DNA of 17,076 bases, taken from Spirogloea muscicola. Lineage: Eukaryota; Streptophyta; Zygnematophyceae; Spirogloeales; Spirogloeaceae. The stretch covers positions 497,965-515,040 of the forward strand of contig WELB01000094.1 in the NCBI GenBank assembly GCA_009602725.1, read 5' to 3'. Numbering within the stretch: the first letter of the stretch is position 1; each line of letters starts with the position of its first letter. A program made the translations under genes and the position numbers. This document shows, in pieces, positions 1-8,590 of this stretch. The notes under the pieces are model-generated. The model searched no databases. It saw only the letters and a program-made list of their open reading frames with translations, and had not been told where the DNA came from.

Positions 1-124
<124 letters not shown>

Positions 125-166
125 CGCGCGCGCCGGCGGCGGCGGCGGCGGCCGCGGCGGCGCGGC

Positions 167-1220
167 ATGGCGGCGGCCACGCCCGTGTACGTGAACGTGT
201 ACGACTTGACGCCCATGAACGCGTACGTCTACTGGTGTGGCCTCGGCATCTACCACTCGGGCCTCGAAGGTCAGCCGAGCGAGCCCCCGCTGGCGGGCCG
301 CGAGCGGGCTTGCTTCAGTGCGCTCGCTGGCAGTGCAAGGGTTTGACTTCCAGCCAAGGCACCCGTTTTTCTGCATTCCCCGTGCTTGTCACACGCAAAG
401 TTGATGAGATACGGACCTCTCAAGCCTCTCGCGCCACCAAGACTTGCGCAGCGGATGGCGTGGTCACTGAGCGGGTTAGTGGAGTCATTGGATGTGCTTG
501 CCGTCGTGCTTGGCCACTTTGGCCAAGTGATGATGTATTCCAATATACGCAAGGTGTGCTGCGCAGCGCACGGCGTGGAGTACGCATTCGGCGCGCACGA
601 CCACCCGAGCAGCGGCGTGTTCGAGGTGGAGCCGCGCAACACGCCCGGCTTCACGTTCCGCGAGAGCATCCTGATGGGCACCACCGAGCTGCCGGGCCCG
701 GCGCTGCGCGCGCTCGTCGAGGCGGCCGCCGCCGAGTACGCGGGCAACATGTACCACCTCGTCGGCCGCAACTGCAACCACTTCACGGACGACGTGTGCA
801 GCCGGCTGCTGCGCCGTCGCATCCCCGGCTGGATCAACCGCCTCGCGCGCCTCGCCTGGGCGCTCAACTGCCTCCTGCCTGAGGGCCTGCAGGTCCCGCA
901 GTCTGCCGTGAAGCGCACGCCCGAGTACCACGCTGCCCAGGGTGCGAGCTCCGCCCCGTCTTCTCGCCCACGTCTAGCTAGGCCTCATATTGCTCTTGCG
1001 GTTATCTGGGTCAGCCTGCTCGCCTCAGAGTGCTGACTTCACCACATATTGCGCGGCAGAGGACCTCCCTGGTGTCCCCATTGACGATGCGGACGAGGAC
1101 GACGAGGCGCCAGGTCAGCAGCTGCTGCAAACACCCAATGGCGGAATGCAGGAGAAAGTGCGGGACCGGCTGTGGGAGGCTCGCCACGCAGCCGGCAAAA
1201 CCCACGCCCCAGGAGCTTAG
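167..1220 (+). CDS. PPPDE/DeSI-like thiol peptidase, three exons
   Basis: Predicted exons are 167-269, 567-941 and 1060-1220. They give 212 residues with GT-AG introns, both in phase 1. The protein matches the plant DeSI-like (PPPDE) family, small papain-fold peptidases that remove ubiquitin or SUMO-type modifiers. The N-terminus carries NVYDLTPMNAYVYWCGLGIYH. The catalytic His is His30 in YHSG, and the catalytic Cys is Cys104 in NCNHF. The conserved block GVEYAFGAHD follows the first splice junction, and IPGWINRLARL follows the Cys box. The last exon adds an acidic tail rich in Asp and Glu (EDLPGVPIDDADEDDEAPG), as in plant homologues, ending at TAG 1218-1220. ATG 167 fits the family start and has G at +4, but the frame is open upstream into the poly-T. 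No membrane segment or signal peptide is evident. The first exon junction joins Glu34 to AHGVEY, matching the family pattern. Exon 3 is the least certain part because family tails vary. The exact modifier cleaved cannot be told from sequence. Confidence 0.88.
445..533 (+). repeat. Retroelement-tail fragment inside peptidase intron 1
   Basis: Within the intron at 270-566, a stretch from the CGTGGTCACTGAGCGGGTTAG block through ATGTGCTTGCC and CTTGGCCAC matches 10209-10284 with a few substitutions and gaps. There it directly follows the terminal RGY-stop of retroelement copy D. It is therefore most likely a short fragment of the 3' end of that family, lodged in the intron. Neither boundary is sharp. 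Confidence 0.55.
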
Positions 1221-1283
1221 GCAGAAGGCAAGACCCATTAGAGCTGCCCTGCTTTTGCTCGCTAGTGCAACTTGCCAGTATCA

Positions 1284-1335
1284 GGTATGGAGGCAACCAT
1301 ACCTAGATGGAGGCAAGGAGGCAGCTCTCCTTGCC
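1284..1335. other. Two adjacent perfect hairpins
   Basis: GGTATGG at 1284-1290 pairs with CCATACC at 1297-1303 around a 6-base loop. GGCAAGGAG at 1312-1320 pairs with CTCCTTGCC at 1327-1335, also around a 6-base loop. They sit 60-115 bases after the peptidase stop codon, so they could be in its 3' UTR or in the repeat that starts here. Confidence 0.6.
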
Positions 1336-2200
1336 TGAGCCTCGCAGATTGTCAGCCCTGAAAGTCGTCGGGCACGTATTGCAGAGGTGGTGAGCTGCAT
1401 AGAGGGGGCCAGGGTCAAGAAAAGGGCACCTCAATGTTATCAGCGTGATTATGATTGGCTTAGCAATCATAAGTGGGGCGGTAACTCTGTCCAATTCCCT
1501 CAGGGGCTTATGTTATCAGTATATTGCAGACAATGGTGCTAGTGTGCTTGCTCATCTGTTGTTCAGTTGTGGTCGAGCAATGTGCAACTAACAGCACTTT
1601 CCTAGGAACCCTGGGCAGAACCCCTTATTGACAACATGCCTTGGATAGACTCGCAAACGTTGACAACTATGGCAACATCGAAGCGAGGAGGCAGCTCTCG
1701 TTGCCTAGACCTTACAGACATGCAATCAAGCAGTCACACGTGGTCGTAGATGGGATGAGCTGCATACAGGTGCTAAAAGACGACATGGGGACCTCAATGC
1801 TAGAGAGCTGCGCGAAAGCTAGGCAACCAGAATGGGATGGTAACCACATTGCCTTCATTCTGTTTAGTGCGCTTGCAGAAGACCAAGTGCACATGGCCAC
1901 CGCAATGTGTGTTCTAGTACTACTCAAGGCGTATGCTGCTGCTATACTGTAGAAACTCATGATAGTTACAAAAGACACCACTCAATAAATTAAAAGAATG
2001 AGGCTTCTTCTTTGCCTTACGAACCTATCTGCCTAACAAACTTCGTAATATTGGAACCCTGTCGAGCATGTCTCCAGCCTTGCAACACTGAAGTAGCTGC
2101 AACGTACCAGTGCAGAACTGTTGCTGCTGGGCACCTCAATGCCTTCAGCAAAACTTACCACTGGCTAGGCAAGCGGCGTATGGGGCGGTTAGACTGCCAA
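1306..2200 (+). repeat. Three diverged direct repeats, about 350-bp spacing
   Basis: Three blocks share the order GGAGGCAGCTCTC-GTTGCCT (copies 1 and 2), GAGCTGCATA (copies 1 and 2), GGGCACCTCAATG (all three, at 1424, 1787 and 2129) and a GGGGCGGTTA or GGATGGTAAC block 40-60 bases later. The spacing of 363 and 342 bases suggests an old tandem array. I see no convincing coding potential and no RNA gene. Copy 1 also holds a perfect 9-bp hairpin, TTATGATTG/CAATCATAA, at 1449-1472. The rest of 1221-2370 shows nothing else that I can support; an AATAAA lies at 1984. Confidence 0.55.
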
Positions 2201-2369
2201 CTTGACTGAGGGCCCTGTGGTATGAACAGCACTCAGGTTCTGGTATTGTCCATCAGCCCTTCTGTCCACAGCTTTCCCAATGACACGACCTCCTACGCTC
2301 CTTACGTTCACTCGCTGAGGGCCACGCAGGCTTTGAGGCATTGGTGGGCTGTCCCAAATCGAGGGCACA

Positions 2370-3140
2370 CTCCCATCACACGCACGCGGTGGACGAGCAG
2401 GCCCTTTTTGAGCTGAAAGGGATGCTCAAGGATGGTGGACGTGGTCTTCCTCGGCTCCTATTGTGAACGCTCCAAGAATGTGCTAGTGGCTATACGCTCT
2501 TCCATGATACAGGTCCCTTGGGCTCTCTGACGATCTGTTCCGGACAGCAGTGCACCATCATCGGCCCCTTTGCTTGGTTGGCATCCGCCATTGCGAGTGC
2601 GGCCACGGAGCTGATGCTGAGATCTCTCTGGCTGCCCATATGCTAAGGTGTGTTGTGGGTGGTGGACGCACTGCCTCACACACCCTACCAGAAGATGCTA
2701 CACTTGGCATTGCATGCATGTGAGGCTGGGTAGCATCCGGCAAAGGAGGCGTCGCGCACCATGTCCGTCACCAACAAACACGGAAAGCCTTACGTGCCGC
2801 GACTGGACGTGTCCGCCACCCCCTGGAGCGGTGGGCCTCGCCTCCTCCTCGACACTGTACTGAAAGCTGCTTTCAAAGCGAGAGCACCCACGTCAACTGT
2901 GCCTGGCTGGGCAACGACCTATGCTGAGCGCATAGCAGCTTGGGGCATACTGGCATCAAGCAAGCAATGGTTCTCTTACTAAAGTGCATCTTCTGCTTAA
3001 GTTTGCATCGCTCCCACTCTTTGGCTACACATCAGCATGCTGGGCGCACTCTGAGCAAGGCACTGGCGCTTCTGTGGTGGTGCTCCGGCTCACCAGCCTG
3101 TCGAACTCAGTATGAGCGTAATCTTATGTACTGAAGTTCC
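2370..3140 (+). pseudogene. Retroelement C-terminal relic, copy A (RLE-like)
   Basis: This degenerate stretch encodes, with several frameshifts and stops, the same protein region as copy B at 9345-8784. In order I can read EQALFELKGMLKDGGRGLPRL, then CECGH...EISLAAHMLRCV, then RLDVSATPWSGGPRLLLD around 2785-2860, then LATHQHAGRTLSKA near 3024-3065, and the traces of the terminal SDLYVL segment near 3114-3134. A C-C-H-C knuckle followed by an Arg-x-x-Asp...Leu-Asp segment is the order known from non-LTR retrotransposons with a restriction-like endonuclease after the reverse transcriptase. The reverse transcriptase itself is not present, so the class assignment is inference. The piece is not translated as one protein today. 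The following 3141-3490 holds no feature that I can identify. Confidence 0.7.
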
Positions 3141-3492
3141 CCTTCAGCCAGCTCTCGCACGGCTGTTTAAACCCCCCTGGCATAAGGCCTCACTTCGTGT
3201 AGCACTAGCTTTTGCCTAAACAGCGTATTGGGTTGATTTGGCCTTGCATGCACTTTATGCGGACCCTGTCGTGCCACCTAACGTCGATTGCCAGGTTACG
3301 TCGATAAGGCAGAGTTGGGTAGAGTGCAGGTGACATGTTGGAGTCCACGTGACCGGCAACGCCAAACTTTGTAATAGAAATTAGGAAACGAGAAATCAGG
3401 TATTGCTTGGTTTGAGATGAGATAGATACGTTTGAATAGTGTAGTATTGGAATGAGAAAGTAAGTGGAGCTTGTGATGGATGACGTCAATTA

Positions 3493-3519
3493 CCCCCCCC
3501 CCNCCCCCCCCCCCCCCCC
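3493..3519. other. C homopolymer with one N
   Basis: This run of 27 positions is all C apart from an N at 3503. The N marks a base-calling problem, so the length is unreliable. The complementary strand is a G run that could form a quadruplex, which also explains sequencing trouble. Confidence 0.9.
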
Positions 3520-3746
3520 ACTTTGAGTCCTGACTAGGTCGAAGACTTAGGTTAGCATCCACACAAGCCTTGCAGAACCAGTCAAAAGAGGGTATGCTGG
3601 TGGTGGCGCCAAATAGGTAATATGCCTTCCCTTGTTGCTAAGAGAAAACAACAGCATGGTTGCTGATTCGTCTTCCTGATGACAGATTTTGCATGACTTA
3701 TGGGCGGAGACCCACTGTCTTTGTTGGATCTATTGTAGTGTCAATG

Positions 3747-4600
3747 TTAGAGAGATGACAGAGTGTGACATTCTGAATATGATCCGAATCTCAGTGCCAC
3801 ATGAACTTTAGAAGTCATGGATGCCTCCTGAAGAATTTTTGCCAACACTTTGCAGATGAGTGGACCGGTAGAGGCATCTAGTGCATCTTGAGCTTTCACC
3901 TTGAGGTATACATAGCCGTTGACAGCAATCGTTCGATGTTTGGGTTGATATCGTTTGGGTTGATAATCGCCACTACGCATTGTAGCATATTGTTGCATGT
4001 CGCAATGTTGAGCGATGCGCAGGTCAATATAAGCAATGGGCATATGCCGTTTAAATAAACAGCCACGCTCAGTACACACTTTGATCCACATTCCGGAATA
4101 TCAAGATCAACTACTTCCGTGGCAACAGCATGAAGACTTATAGGATATACTGGATGACGTCCATAAAGGAAGTACGGGCTATAGGCCGACAAAGACGTCT
4201 GTTTGGACATCCGGTATCCCATAATAAGCCATGGCAGGAACCTGTGCCACCTTTCCATGCCTTTGCGACGAGCATACTTGGTCAGACCACGTCTGATGTT
4301 CTGCACCATGCGTTCTGCGAGTTAATCAGCCTGTGGATGGTCATGGGATGTGAGGCGATGGTCATTAAAAGTTTGATCGAGCAGCTTTTGGAAGTCACCT
4401 TGGCACTCAGATCCTTGATCAGTGAGCACCTCGGCGCAAGCGTCAAAATCTGGACGATACTTGGTCTAAGAAAGCCTCAGCGATGTGTACACTAGATTTA
4501 GTAGGAATAATGACCACCTCAACCCATTTAGTAAAGTGCTCAATCATTAAAAAACCGTAGGGTCTGTAAAACCCCGACACCGAGGACCATCCAGGTAGCA
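3747..4600 (-). pseudogene. Ty3/gypsy integrase relic
   Basis: Reading the minus strand from about 4600 downward gives a recognisable retroviral-type integrase core of a Ty3/gypsy LTR retrotransposon. MIEHFTKWVEVV starts at 4547, followed by PTKSSVHIAEAFLDQV, VLTDQGSECQGDFQKLLDQ with the second catalytic Asp, HRLTSHDHPQAD, then LAERMVQNIRRGLTKYA with the catalytic Glu. Next come WHRFLPWLIMGYRMSKQTSL and SAYSPYFLYGRHP, and a C-terminal part with FKRHMPIAYIDLRIAQH and YVYLKVKAQ down to about 3747. The frame breaks near 4460, a TAA (4322-4324) stands where the family has Gly just before LAER, and another shift occurs near 4080. The upstream section that should hold the first Asp is scrambled. 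No LTR pair or protease/reverse transcriptase was recognised, so this is a dead fragment. Confidence 0.85.
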
Positions 4601-4866
4601 CGCATGACTTTTCCTGTTATAGGGCTACCGCGCTGCCGAGGCGTGGTCACCTGCCACTTTTGAAACTCAGGTGCAGCCCAGAAATTCCAATGTTGGTACG
4701 ACCATTGTGGACTCAATTGGCATTTTGTATGAAGGCGTGACTGAGTCCACATTGGTTATACTTCCGTTGTATTTACTGGGCTGCACCTGAATTTTTAAAG
4801 TGGCAGGTGACTACGCCTCGGCCGCGCGGTAGTGTCCTAAAACAGGAAAAATCACGCGTTCTGCCT
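4593..4866. repeat. Imperfect palindrome of about 274 bp
   Basis: Arms 4593-4714 and 4743-4866 are inverted copies around a 28-base loop. TCAGGTGCAGCCCAG at 4667-4681 pairs exactly with 4776-4790, and CCATTGTGGACTC at 4702-4714 pairs with 4743-4755 with one mismatch. These matched blocks share one centre near 4728.5, and the outer part is offset by only two bases. The left arm is integrase-upstream sequence of the gypsy relic on the minus strand, so the right arm is an inverted duplicate of it. Confidence 0.8.
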
Positions 4867-5065
4867 ATATTTCGATCCCAATGCTTGGCATGCTCCAGTC
4901 GTTTAAGACCTGCTGCTGAAATGCCCACATTGGACATAGTTATGAGCTGGCGAAAACATTGATTGGATATCAAGGTTGTCGGACATAGGCAGTCCACGTT
5001 TGTTAGAGGTGGATGCAATTGCAAGTGGCACCTCACTGGATGCTGATGTGGATGCTGCGGAATTG

Positions 5066-5172
5066 GTAGCAGGTGGGGACTGCTCCGCATTTGTAGCAGG
5101 TGGCGGCTGTCCTGATCTGTCGCAGGTGGTAGCTGCTCCGAATCTGTGTCAGGTGGAGTCTGCTCCGGATCG
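5066..5172 (-). repeat. 27-bp minisatellite, four units, coding for 9-aa repeats
   Basis: Units start at 5066, 5093, 5119 and 5146 (27, 26 and 27 bases apart). On the minus strand they read as EQTPPDTDS, EQLPPATDQ and, after the shift caused by the 26-base unit, PPPATNA and EQSPPATNS. The Pro-rich nonamers lie upstream of the integrase relic on the same strand, so they may be a hinge of the old gypsy polyprotein. The surrounding 4870-5065 and 5173-5410 hold nothing else that I recognise. Confidence 0.7.
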
Positions 5173-5410
5173 GCTTCCTGCTTGAAAGGAGTTTCAATTG
5201 GCTGCCTTGATGCCTCCTGATCTGTCTACTCGGTCCAGTAAAAAGCGACGAAAACACCAAGCAATCAACAGTGATGCAATGGTCTGGAACTGATATCGAC
5301 CACACGGAGATGAGACCCAGAGTGCTGAGTATCAAGTATTCGTCACAGTGACAGTAAAGGGTAACAGTATCGATCTTTAAATAGTAAACGGTATTACAAT
5401 AGCGGCCATC

Positions 5411-5544
5411 TATAGGGTCTAAAGAACAGTAACCCGATCGCGCCCAAGTATAGTAGGGTCTTAAGAACAGTGACTCAATCGCGCCCAAGTATAGGGTCTT
5501 AAAAACAGTTCCTCAATCGCGCCCCAGTATAGGGTCTTTGTTAG
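5411..5544. repeat. 38-bp tandem repeat, 3.4 units
   Basis: Units begin at 5411, 5449, 5490 and 5528 (partial). Each opens with TATAGGGTCT (TATAGTAGGGTCT in unit 2), continues with an AAGAACAGT-like core and ends in ATCGCGCCC-AG. Unit 2 has a 3-base insertion after its TATAG start. The units differ at a few positions, so the array is moderately old. There is no coding sense. From 5545 to 5800 no gene is evident. Confidence 0.85.
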
Positions 5545-5807
5545 TATAGAGGCTTGCAAAGATAGAGGCACTCAACACAAGTGTCGCAGATGATACCCGT
5601 TTAATTACCACAAGATGAACAACTTCCGAGTCTATGTCGGAGTCTTAGGTCGAGCAAGAGCAAGCGTGCCTTGCCAGTGTGCCGGTTGACGTACCGGTCA
5701 GACGGAGTTCGTCGGTGGTAGGCTCTATAGCAGACGACCTAGCGCGCCAGCCCGTGCCTTCCTGGCACGTCTGGAGCGCTCGCTCGATGTCCGCTGGTGT
5801 ATCAGCG

Positions 5808-5908
5808 ATGGCAGCGGTGGCGACAGCGACGACGACAGCAGCGGCGGCAACGGCAGCGACGATGGCAGCGACGACGACAGCAGCGACGGCGGCGGCGGCG
5901 GCGGCAAA
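5808..5908. repeat. Imperfect trinucleotide (GGC/GAC/AGC) tract
   Basis: The tract ends in (GGC)6. One plus-strand frame, open from about 5688 to 5946, would give a Ser/Asp/Gly-rich acidic run such as SDDGSDDDSSDGGGGGG after FLARLERSLDVRW. The other frames give poly-Ala or poly-Pro. No start codon or domain supports a gene, so I list it as low-complexity sequence. Confidence 0.6.
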
Positions 5909-5949
5909 TCGGATTCGAGGACGAGAGTTCAGCCCGCGGCCAGATAGAG

Positions 5950-5970
5950 TGGTGGCTGTGAGAGGCCAGC
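5950..5970. repeat. 21-bp motif shared with 9863-9883
   Basis: TGGTGGCTGTGAGAGGCCAG plus a final C is identical at 5950-5970 and 9863-9883, in the same orientation. Both lie close to retroelement copies B and C, yet at different positions relative to their tails. The role is unknown. Confidence 0.75.
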
Positions 5971-5995
5971 CCACAGAAAGTGCTCGCCCATAAAG

Positions 5996-6154
5996 AGAAG
6001 AAAGTGCTCGCCCATTGAGAATAGGGGCTGGAACAACCAGCCCGAAAAAGAATGAACAGAGTACGAGAAGGGGGCCAGGGGAAGCGCTAAGTAACAGAAA
6101 CAAAGCTGCTACGAGACACTCAGTAACCCCTGCTAAGCAGCCGCAGATCAGAGA
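5996..6154 (-). repeat. Left arm of 159-bp inverted repeat
   Basis: This is the inverted counterpart of 8396-8554, with no indels and a single mismatch seen over 159 bases. On the minus strand it starts in the terminal SDLRLLSRGY-stop codons of retroelement copy B and continues into its 3' untranslated end, including the stem-loop at 6025-6043. A 17-base piece of it (5999-6015) is repeated directly at 5975-5991. Confidence 0.92.
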
Positions 6155-6578
6155 AGGCGCGCGCGGTGCGCATGGAATCGAAAGGGAGGCCCGATTCTAG
6201 CCTTACAAATGTCCTATTAACTGGGCTGGCTAAGGGGGACACTAAATGTCCCCGAGTGAGCACATGCATATCTGACAAGCTATACTGAGGAGCCAAACCA
6301 CCACCACGGAAGCCACTAGCCTGGGCTAATGCACGACCAGCACGCTGGTGAATCGCGAGTGTGCCTGGGAGCGCTGCAGACTCAATGATAGCGGCAGTCT
6401 ATAGCATGCAATGATGGCTTGCGGTATGCTAGAATGGCCTAAGCTACCCGCCCGACTACGTCGGCGGGCATCAACATGCAGTGCCTGGCGATGGAGGAGG
6501 GAAAACCACTTCGGTCCGTAGCCGCCGAATGTCCGTGGCGCAGGGGAAGAAGTGGTCGCCCCGGGGGTGGTCGTTGTA
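5996..6578 (-). pseudogene. Retroelement copy B, 3' part (downstream of Harbinger insertion)
   Basis: The minus strand continues the copy B protein interrupted at 8784. It opens with NDHPRGDHFFPCATDIRRLR (6575 downward). After frame breaks it continues with LPGTLAIHQRAGRALAQ near 6380-6320, SLSDMHVLTRGHLV near 6290-6245, LESGLPFDSMRTARAF, then SDLRLLSRGY and a stop at 6125-6127. A 3' untranslated region follows, with a 7-bp stem (GGGCTGG/CCAGCCC) at 6025-6043. HQxAGRxL and the SDLxxLTRGY ending recur in the other copies. The partner half is at 8784-9345. Confidence 0.72.
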
Positions 6579-6830
6579 GGGCCTGTTTACACTGACTGGG
6601 TCACGCGGTCACGCTCGTGCTGACCGCGGGGTCAAGGGTTCGGTCACCGCCACGGAGGCCGAGGCCGCCTGCACGTGCGGTATCACCTCCCAAGCCCCGC
6701 CAGGTCGGATTGGCTGCCCGGCGCGCTAGGGCAGCAGCTTCAAACCCCGGCAGCAGCGCCGCCTCCCCCCGCCTGGTCGAGCGCCCCCGCCGGCGCACGC
6801 TCCTCCCTCCTGCTACCGACCAGGCCTGCA

Positions 6831-7980
6831 GGCATGGGTCCCGAGCGGAGGCGGATCTGCTGCATCACGATAGCCGTCCTGGCCCGCTGGCAGTTGTGCC
6901 CGGCGGAGGCGGAGGCGGAGACGGAGGCGGAGGCGGAGGCGGAGGTGGAGGCGGAGGTGGAGGCGGAGGCGGAGGCGGAGGCGGACCTGCTGCCGCAGTT
7001 CGACTTCAAGGCTGCCGTGGCCCTGACGAAGCTGCAGGGGAAGAAGCAGAGAGCACCGCGCCTCCTGTGGAACTCCACCCAGCCGACCGGCTGGCTCCGG
7101 CAGCTGCAGGTCGACTTCACCGAGCAGGAAGCAGGACTTCCGGAAGCGCATGAGAGTGTCGCGCAGAGTCTTTGACAAGTTGGTCCGGGCTCTCGGCGGC
7201 ACAATCGAGAAGCGGGACACGAATTTCAGAGCAGCTGTGCCGGTGGAAGCGAGGATTGCGATCACGCTGCACCGCCTGGCAACCGGGAGCTACATGAGGG
7301 CCACATCCGATCTGTTCGGGATAGCGGAGTGCACGGCGAGCATATTCATTCGGGAGGTACCGGAGGCCATCAAAGACAACCTGCTGCTGGAGCAGGTCAA
7401 GTGGCCGACGCACAAGGAGATGCTCGGCATGGCTGCCAGATTTGAGGAGCTGGCAGGCAGCCCTTACGTCGTCAGCGCAGTCGACGGCTCGCACATCCCC
7501 ATCATAGCTCCAAATAGAGAGAGCCACCACTCTGTGGTTCTGCAGGTGGTCGCTGACGCGAACCGGAAGATCTGGGCCTTCGACGTCGGCCGGTGCGACA
7601 GCGTACACGCCTGCACGATTTCTCAGGGTCGGCCAGCGGTGCGAGGAAGGAAGACTTGGAGACTACTGTTTTCTCGGGGATGCAGCCTATCCGCCGCGCA
7701 GATACATGTTGAGTCCTTTCAAAGGCTGCCGGGAGGGGTTGTCAGCCCTCCAACAGGACTGGACCACAGGCAGTCCAGATTCAGGGTGGTGGTTGAACAG
7801 GCTTTGGGACATCTGAAGGGGCGGTTCGGAATTCCCCAGAAACGAATGGACGTCCAACTCAAGACTGCGAACTGGCTGGCAGCGGCCGGATGCGAACTGG
7901 CTCCATGCCCCCGCGCACCGGAGTGCCCCCACCAGCTGGCGCTGTTGGCGCTGGTGGAGGTGACAATGGCGACGAGGCAA
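6831..7980 (+). pseudogene. HARBI1-like DDE nuclease (PIF/Harbinger transposase), frameshifted
   Basis: The probable start is ATG 6831 (MGPERRRICC), followed by an (Ala-Glu)n tract and LLWNSTQPTGWLRQLQVDF. One extra base near 7134 moves the frame to DFRKRMRVSRRVFDKLVRAL (7135 onward), the usual HARBI1 N-terminus. The helix-turn-helix part RIAITLHRLATGS...LFGIAECTASIF follows. The first catalytic Asp is in VVSAVDGSHIPI (GAC, 7483-7485) and the catalytic Glu is in FRVVVEQALGHLKGRF (GAA, 7795-7797). The block with the second Asp, FLGDAAYPPRRYML, lies in the +1 frame at about 7670-7705. The segment 7640-7760 is therefore out of frame between two compensating shifts, although one frame stays open from 7150 to 8430. 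In that frame the DDE triad is incomplete, so a functional nuclease is unlikely unless the shifts are sequencing errors. The end is uncertain; sequence after about 7980 shows no domain. Confidence 0.82.
6902..6986 (+). repeat. GGAGGC hexanucleotide microsatellite
   Basis: About 14 units of GGAGGC with occasional T or A changes lie in the N-terminal part of the transposase frame, where they encode alternating Ala and Glu, with Val or Thr at the changed units. Confidence 0.9.
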
Positions 7981-8395
7981 TGTTGCCGCTGTCGCAGAAT
8001 ACAGGCGGTATGTCAGCTGCTGCCATGGCAGCCACCAGCTGCTGCTGCCCTGGCGACTGCGGGACTGCGCGGCCTTGGCAACCAGGATGGCGCTATGACA
8101 GCGCTGCAGGCCAGAGCTGCCGGGATGGGGGCGGGAGGGGAGCAGGGTCGGGGGACTTTCGTATTTGAAAACCCGTGTATTTTGGAGAGAAGGGGGGTGC
8201 CAGCTGTCTCGATTCGGGCAGGCCGGGCAGCGTCCCTGGGGTCCGAAGGGGGGTGGGGGGGGGGGTCAAAGTGTATCGAATGCGCCTGGCCGTCTCGCTG
8301 CAGAGGTCCATGGCCCGGGCGCTGCACCTTCGTGCCGGCAGAGCCCTCGCTGCTGCCTCTGGCCAGGGGACCCACTTCCAGGAAGGAGCCCAGCA

Positions 8396-8554
8396 TCTCT
8401 GATCTGCGGCTGCTTAGCAGGGGTTACTGAGTGTCTCGTACCAGCTTTGTTTCTGTTACTTAGCGCTTCCCCTGGCCCCCTTCTCGTACTCTGTTCATTC
8501 TTTTTCGGGCTGGTTGTTCCAGCCCCTATTCTCAATGGGCGAGCACTTTCTTCT
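8396..8554 (+). repeat. Right arm of 159-bp inverted repeat (retroelement 3'-end fragment)
   Basis: This is 158/159 identical to the complement of 5996-6154. It begins abruptly at TCTCTGATCTG and so contains only the last codons (SDLRLLSRGY, stop 8428-8430) and the 3' end of the retroelement, including the stem-loop at 8507-8525. It sits inside the Harbinger element between the transposase relic and the right end. It looks like a 5'-truncated retroelement insertion or a captured fragment. No target duplication is evident. Confidence 0.9.
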
Positions 8555-8558
8555 TCAA

Positions 8559-8590
8559 AACTGGGCCCTCCTCGGGAGGAGGGCCCAGTT
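8559..8590. other. 14-bp perfect hairpin with CGGG loop
   Basis: AACTGGGCCCTCCT at 8559-8572 pairs completely with AGGAGGGCCCAGTT at 8577-8590 around CGGG. It begins 5 bases after the right 159-bp arm ends. It is not followed by a T run typical of a bacterial-type terminator, and no Helitron CTRR end is seen. Confidence 0.85.

Noticed and set aside
1641-1952. 103-residue open frame in the repeat array
   Set aside because: It lies inside the diverged direct repeats and is not preserved in the other copies.
5679-5993. Open frame giving a poly-Ala/Thr protein
   Set aside because: It is a by-product of the trinucleotide tract, with no domain and no supported start.
5996-8554. Composite transposon bounded by 159-bp terminal inverted repeats
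   Set aside because: The transposase is better bounded by the 14-bp ends at 6579 and 8783, with subterminal inverted blocks and a near target duplication. The 159-bp arms are retroelement 3' ends.
8559-8590. Helitron 3' end or transcription terminator
   Set aside because: There is no CTRR end, no Helitron 5' TC end and no T run. Only the hairpin itself is supported.
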